This document shows, piece by piece, positions 7,415 to 8,764 of a DNA stretch of 8,764 bases. The stretch lies in assembly GCA_028292785.1 (NCBI GenBank), contig JAQGLQ010000173.1:1-8764 (forward strand), read 5' to 3'. Numbering within the stretch: position 1 is the stretch's first letter; every line of letters starts with the position of its first letter. The notes beneath the pieces are model-generated. The model ran no database searches. It was not told the origin of the DNA and worked only from the letters and a program-made list of their open reading frames with translations. The DNA comes from Noviherbaspirillum sp. (GTDB lineage Bacteria > Pseudomonadota > Gammaproteobacteria > Burkholderiales > Burkholderiaceae). A program made the translations under genes and the position numbers.

Positions 7415-7430
7415 TGCAATGCGAATTGCA
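7415..7430. promoter_or_regulatory. Palindromic operator candidate TGCAAT-N4-ATTGCA
   Basis: TGCAAT-GCGA-ATTGCA is a perfect 6-bp inverted repeat with a 4-nt spacer, about 10-25 nt downstream of the predicted transcription start of the bug2 operon. It overlaps a second inverted repeat, CGAAT-TGCAT-ATTCG (7422-7436). Location and symmetry suit a repressor such as a GntR- or TetR-type protein; the actual regulator is unknown and none is encoded in the window. Confidence 0.5.
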
Positions 7431-7447
7431 TATTCGCTAACGGAAAT

Positions 7448-7476
7448 ATGATGCCCGAGGTTGCCATTGCAGTCAA
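7448..7476 (-). promoter_or_regulatory. Putative sigma-70 promoter of the bug2-bug1-hydroxylase operon
   Basis: On the minus strand, TTGACT (7476-7471; five of six matches to TTGACA) is followed after exactly 17 nt by CATCAT (7453-7448; four of six matches to TATAAT). Transcription would begin near 7441, giving a leader of about 70 nt before bug2. The -10 is weak, in keeping with an activated promoter. Assigned by eye only. Confidence 0.45.
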
Positions 7477-7500
7477 TTTGTAATTGGCGTCATCAATTAC
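7474..7500. promoter_or_regulatory. Overlapping inverted repeats upstream of the promoter (activator-site candidate)
   Basis: GTAATTG (7480-7486), seven bases, then CAATTAC (7494-7500) is a perfect 7-bp inverted repeat just upstream of the proposed -35. It overlaps a second palindrome, CAATT-TGT-AATTG (7474-7486), so the AATTG half-site occurs three times. Position and dyad symmetry resemble LysR- or GntR-type binding sites. No regulator gene is in the window. Confidence 0.5.
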
Positions 7501-7790
7501 GCGGGCCGCAGAAAAGCTGAACCGAAGCAGCATGAGCTGCTGTGGAAAACGCATGCTTGCGGTGGAGGGCGAGAATCCTGAGAGGGAGGAAGAGCGCCGA
7601 GGATGAAATCAAGTGTCAGGGGCAGACGGCATGCAGACGGTCAAGTTCGATGCCGGGCCAGTAGGCAGTAGCCAAATGTTTCATCCTGCCGGTACCGTGC
7701 GCCAAGGCACCGGCAGGATTGTCAATGCCAACGTGGTGTCGGCGGGGAAGCAGCGCGCCTATCCGATCAATATCGCGCGCGGCCGCAGCG
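7501..7790. other. Intergenic region without a convincing gene
   Basis: Between the bug2 regulatory region and the exoD stop I see no supported gene. A 62-codon plus-strand frame at 7613-7801 lacks a ribosome binding site and has no recognisable protein character. A purine-rich stretch (about 7564-7605) and two hairpin-capable sequences (7526-7541 and 7683-7719) are the only structures noticed. Confidence 0.5.
7683..7719 (-). terminator. Long hairpin downstream of exoD (terminator-like, no U-tract)
   Basis: ATCCTGCCGGTACC (7683-7696) and GGCACCGGCAGGAT (7706-7719) form a 14-bp stem with one A-C mismatch and a 9-nt loop. It lies about 70 nt beyond the exoD stop, in the right place to end that transcript, but neither strand has a run of T after the stem. 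It may instead be an mRNA 3'-stabilising hairpin, a protein binding site or a dispersed palindromic repeat. Confidence 0.4.
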
Positions 7791-8447
7791 CTAGCCCATG
7801 AAGTGCTGTATCGCCTCGCGAATCGCCAGACCGCCGCCGGCGATCAGCGCGGCAAAATAAATGATGGTGCCGATATTGGCGAGATAGCCGAGCAGGATGC
7901 ACACGCCATCGCGCTGCAGCAGGCCGACCGCAAGACAGAGAATCGCCAGCGCGGGGAAAGTATTGCTGAACGGGATCAGGCCGAACGGCGCCATCAGCAG
8001 GACCGCGCCAAGTATCAGCGCGCAGCTGTTGATCACATTCATCACGCCTGCCGATGTGAGCCAGCTGAGGCGATGCGGACGGCTCACGCGCTCGAGGCGC
8101 TCGAGCCAAGTGAGCGCGCGGGTCAGTGCGGCGCGCAGCTTGTCGCTTGACACGACGCGGTTGCGGAAGGTCTTCGGCACCCAGAGATTGCGGCCGAGGA
8201 GATTGCTGAAGCCGATCAGCAGGATCGCGGCGCCGAATATGGTGCTGACGCCGGGAATCGATACAGGTATCAGAAACACCAGCGATAGCAGACCGGTCAG
8301 AATCATCAGTCCATCCTTCCCGACGAGATCGATGATCTCGGCCAGAGTCACGCCGCCGGTCGGCAGGCTGCCGATGATCGCCCTCAGTTTCCCTCCTACG
8401 GATTTTTGCAATTCCGGATCTTGGCTTATCGGTTGAGACTGGTTCAC
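7791..8447 (-). CDS. ExoD-family membrane protein (exopolysaccharide synthesis ExoD-like)
   Basis: A 218-residue inner-membrane protein. Family hallmarks are the N-terminal SLPTGGVTLAEIIDLVGKDG (27-46), the hydrophobic LLSLVFLIPVSIPGVSTIFG (53-72), the LWVPK block (88-92), the short helix ERLERVSRPH (116-125), and the C-terminal signature FPALAILCLAVGLLQRDG (164-181) followed by another hydrophobic segment. About four to five membrane segments are expected. Known: Sinorhizobium ExoD mutants have altered exopolysaccharide production and alkaline sensitivity, but the biochemical function is undefined, and no other polysaccharide genes are here. The start is GTG 8447, preceded by AAAAGGA ten bases upstream; no other start gives the conserved N-terminus. 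It is separated from the bug operon by about 420 nt and is probably a separate transcript. Family assignment is strong, role uncertain. Confidence 0.9.
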   Translation of the reverse strand: MNQSQPISQDPELQKSVGGKLRAIIGSLPTGGVTLAEIIDLVGKDGLMILTGLLSLVFLIPVSIPGVSTIFGAAILLIGFSNLLGRNLWVPKTFRNRVVSSDKLRAALTRALTWLERLERVSRPHRLSWLTSAGVMNVINSCALILGAVLLMAPFGLIPFSNTFPALAILCLAVGLLQRDGVCILLGYLANIGTIIYFAALIAGGGLAIREAIQHFMG

Positions 8448-8558
8448 GTTGCTCGATTCCTTTTCAATTTGTCAATGGTGTGAAATGCGCGGCGGAGGTT
8501 TTGCCGGTGCGGTATGCCGTTATTTTTTCACAAGTGCGGCCGGTGCAGGCGAGGTTGA

Positions 8559-8764
8559 TCAGCGTACTGCTTCACGGTGTTGCTGGAGCAGCGATTTTAG
8601 TGCATCGCGGTAAAGAGCGGCTCGCCTTTTGTGATCGATGTACCGTTGGCAATAGCTGTCTTTCACGTCTTTGGGTTGTATTGTCAAATCGTCATTCGGT
8701 TGTGCAACCTCGAACCGCTCCGATCGGCCCTCGCATCCCCATGCCGGTATGTCACGGCGCTGTC
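8559..8764 (-). CDS. Possible C-terminal fragment of an unrecognised protein (runs off right edge)
   Basis: On the minus strand one frame is open from the window edge (first full codon 8762-8760) to a TGA at 8561-8559, giving 67 residues. The sequence is soluble and highly charged (for example DVKDSYCQRYIDHKRRAA near residues 32-49, then LYRDALKSLLQQHREAVR), with a likely amphipathic C-terminal helix, which looks more protein-like than most chance frames. Third codon positions are less GC-rich than in the neighbouring genes, which argues for either a different origin or a non-coding frame. No family is recognised and no start lies clearly inside. It would sit 111 nt upstream of exoD on the same strand. 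Confidence 0.35.
   Translation of the reverse strand, partial: QRRDIPAWGCEGRSERFEVAQPNDDLTIQPKDVKDSYCQRYIDHKRRAALYRDALKSLLQQHREAVR

Noticed and set aside
7526..7541. AGCAGC-ATGA-GCTGCT hairpin
   Set aside because: Six base pairs without a T-run or nearby gene end; likely coincidental.
7613..7801. 62-codon plus-strand frame in the intergenic region
   Set aside because: No ribosome binding site, no protein-like features, and it crosses the hairpin and the end of exoD.
8470..8475. Consensus TTGACA on the minus strand as the exoD -35
   Set aside because: A -10 at normal spacing would put the transcription start inside exoD, and no acceptable -10 is seen.
8698..8709. GGTTG-TG-CAACC palindrome
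   Set aside because: Short and inside a possible coding frame; no supporting context.

Overview
The window looks like chromosomal DNA from a GC-rich betaproteobacterium, most likely of the order Burkholderiales. The best taxonomic clue is a tandem pair of Bug-type (tripartite tricarboxylate transporter family) periplasmic binding proteins, a family greatly expanded in Bordetella, Cupriavidus and relatives. The other families present (PiuC-type dioxygenase, DUF808/YedI, TauE/SafE, ExoD, class A flavin hydroxylase) fit this but are less specific. No rRNA, tRNA, insertion sequence, phage gene or CRISPR array was seen.

Layout. (1) Bases 1-1655, plus strand: the 3' part of a piuC-like Fe(II)/2-oxoglutarate dioxygenase overlaps, through an ATGA junction, a complete FMN-dependent alpha-hydroxy-acid oxidase/dehydrogenase. 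(2) Bases 1684-2841, minus strand: a DUF808 (YedI) membrane protein is followed 6 nt later by a 66-residue ORF with a type IV prepilin-like N-terminus. (3) Bases 3129-4160, plus strand: a 65-residue hypothetical protein with a strong ribosome binding site, then a TauE/SafE-family permease. (4) Bases 4157-7373, minus strand: bug2, bug1 and an FAD-dependent aromatic hydroxylase form a tight three-gene operon whose last stop codon interlocks with that of the permease. Upstream, 7396-7500 carries a cluster of inverted repeats around a plausible sigma-70 promoter. (5) Bases 7501-7790: about 290 nt with no convincing gene but one long imperfect hairpin. (6) Bases 7791-8447, minus strand: an ExoD-family membrane protein. 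(7) Bases 8559-8764, minus strand: an open frame entering from the right edge that may be the C-terminus of an unrecognised protein.

How the genes may work together. The bug2-bug1-hydroxylase operon reads as a small uptake/catabolism unit: periplasmic capture of an organic acid followed by ring hydroxylation in the cytoplasm. No membrane permease (TctA/TctB type) and no regulator is encoded next to it; the TauE-type permease that converges on it is on the other strand and its substrate is unknown. The piuC/hydroxy-acid oxidase pair suggests iron-linked metabolism, but the oxidase's substrate cannot be read from the sequence. Nothing in the window forms a clearly new defence or mobile system. 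The most unusual items are the miniature prepilin-like ORF, the dense operator-like palindromes, and the orphan double-Bug arrangement.
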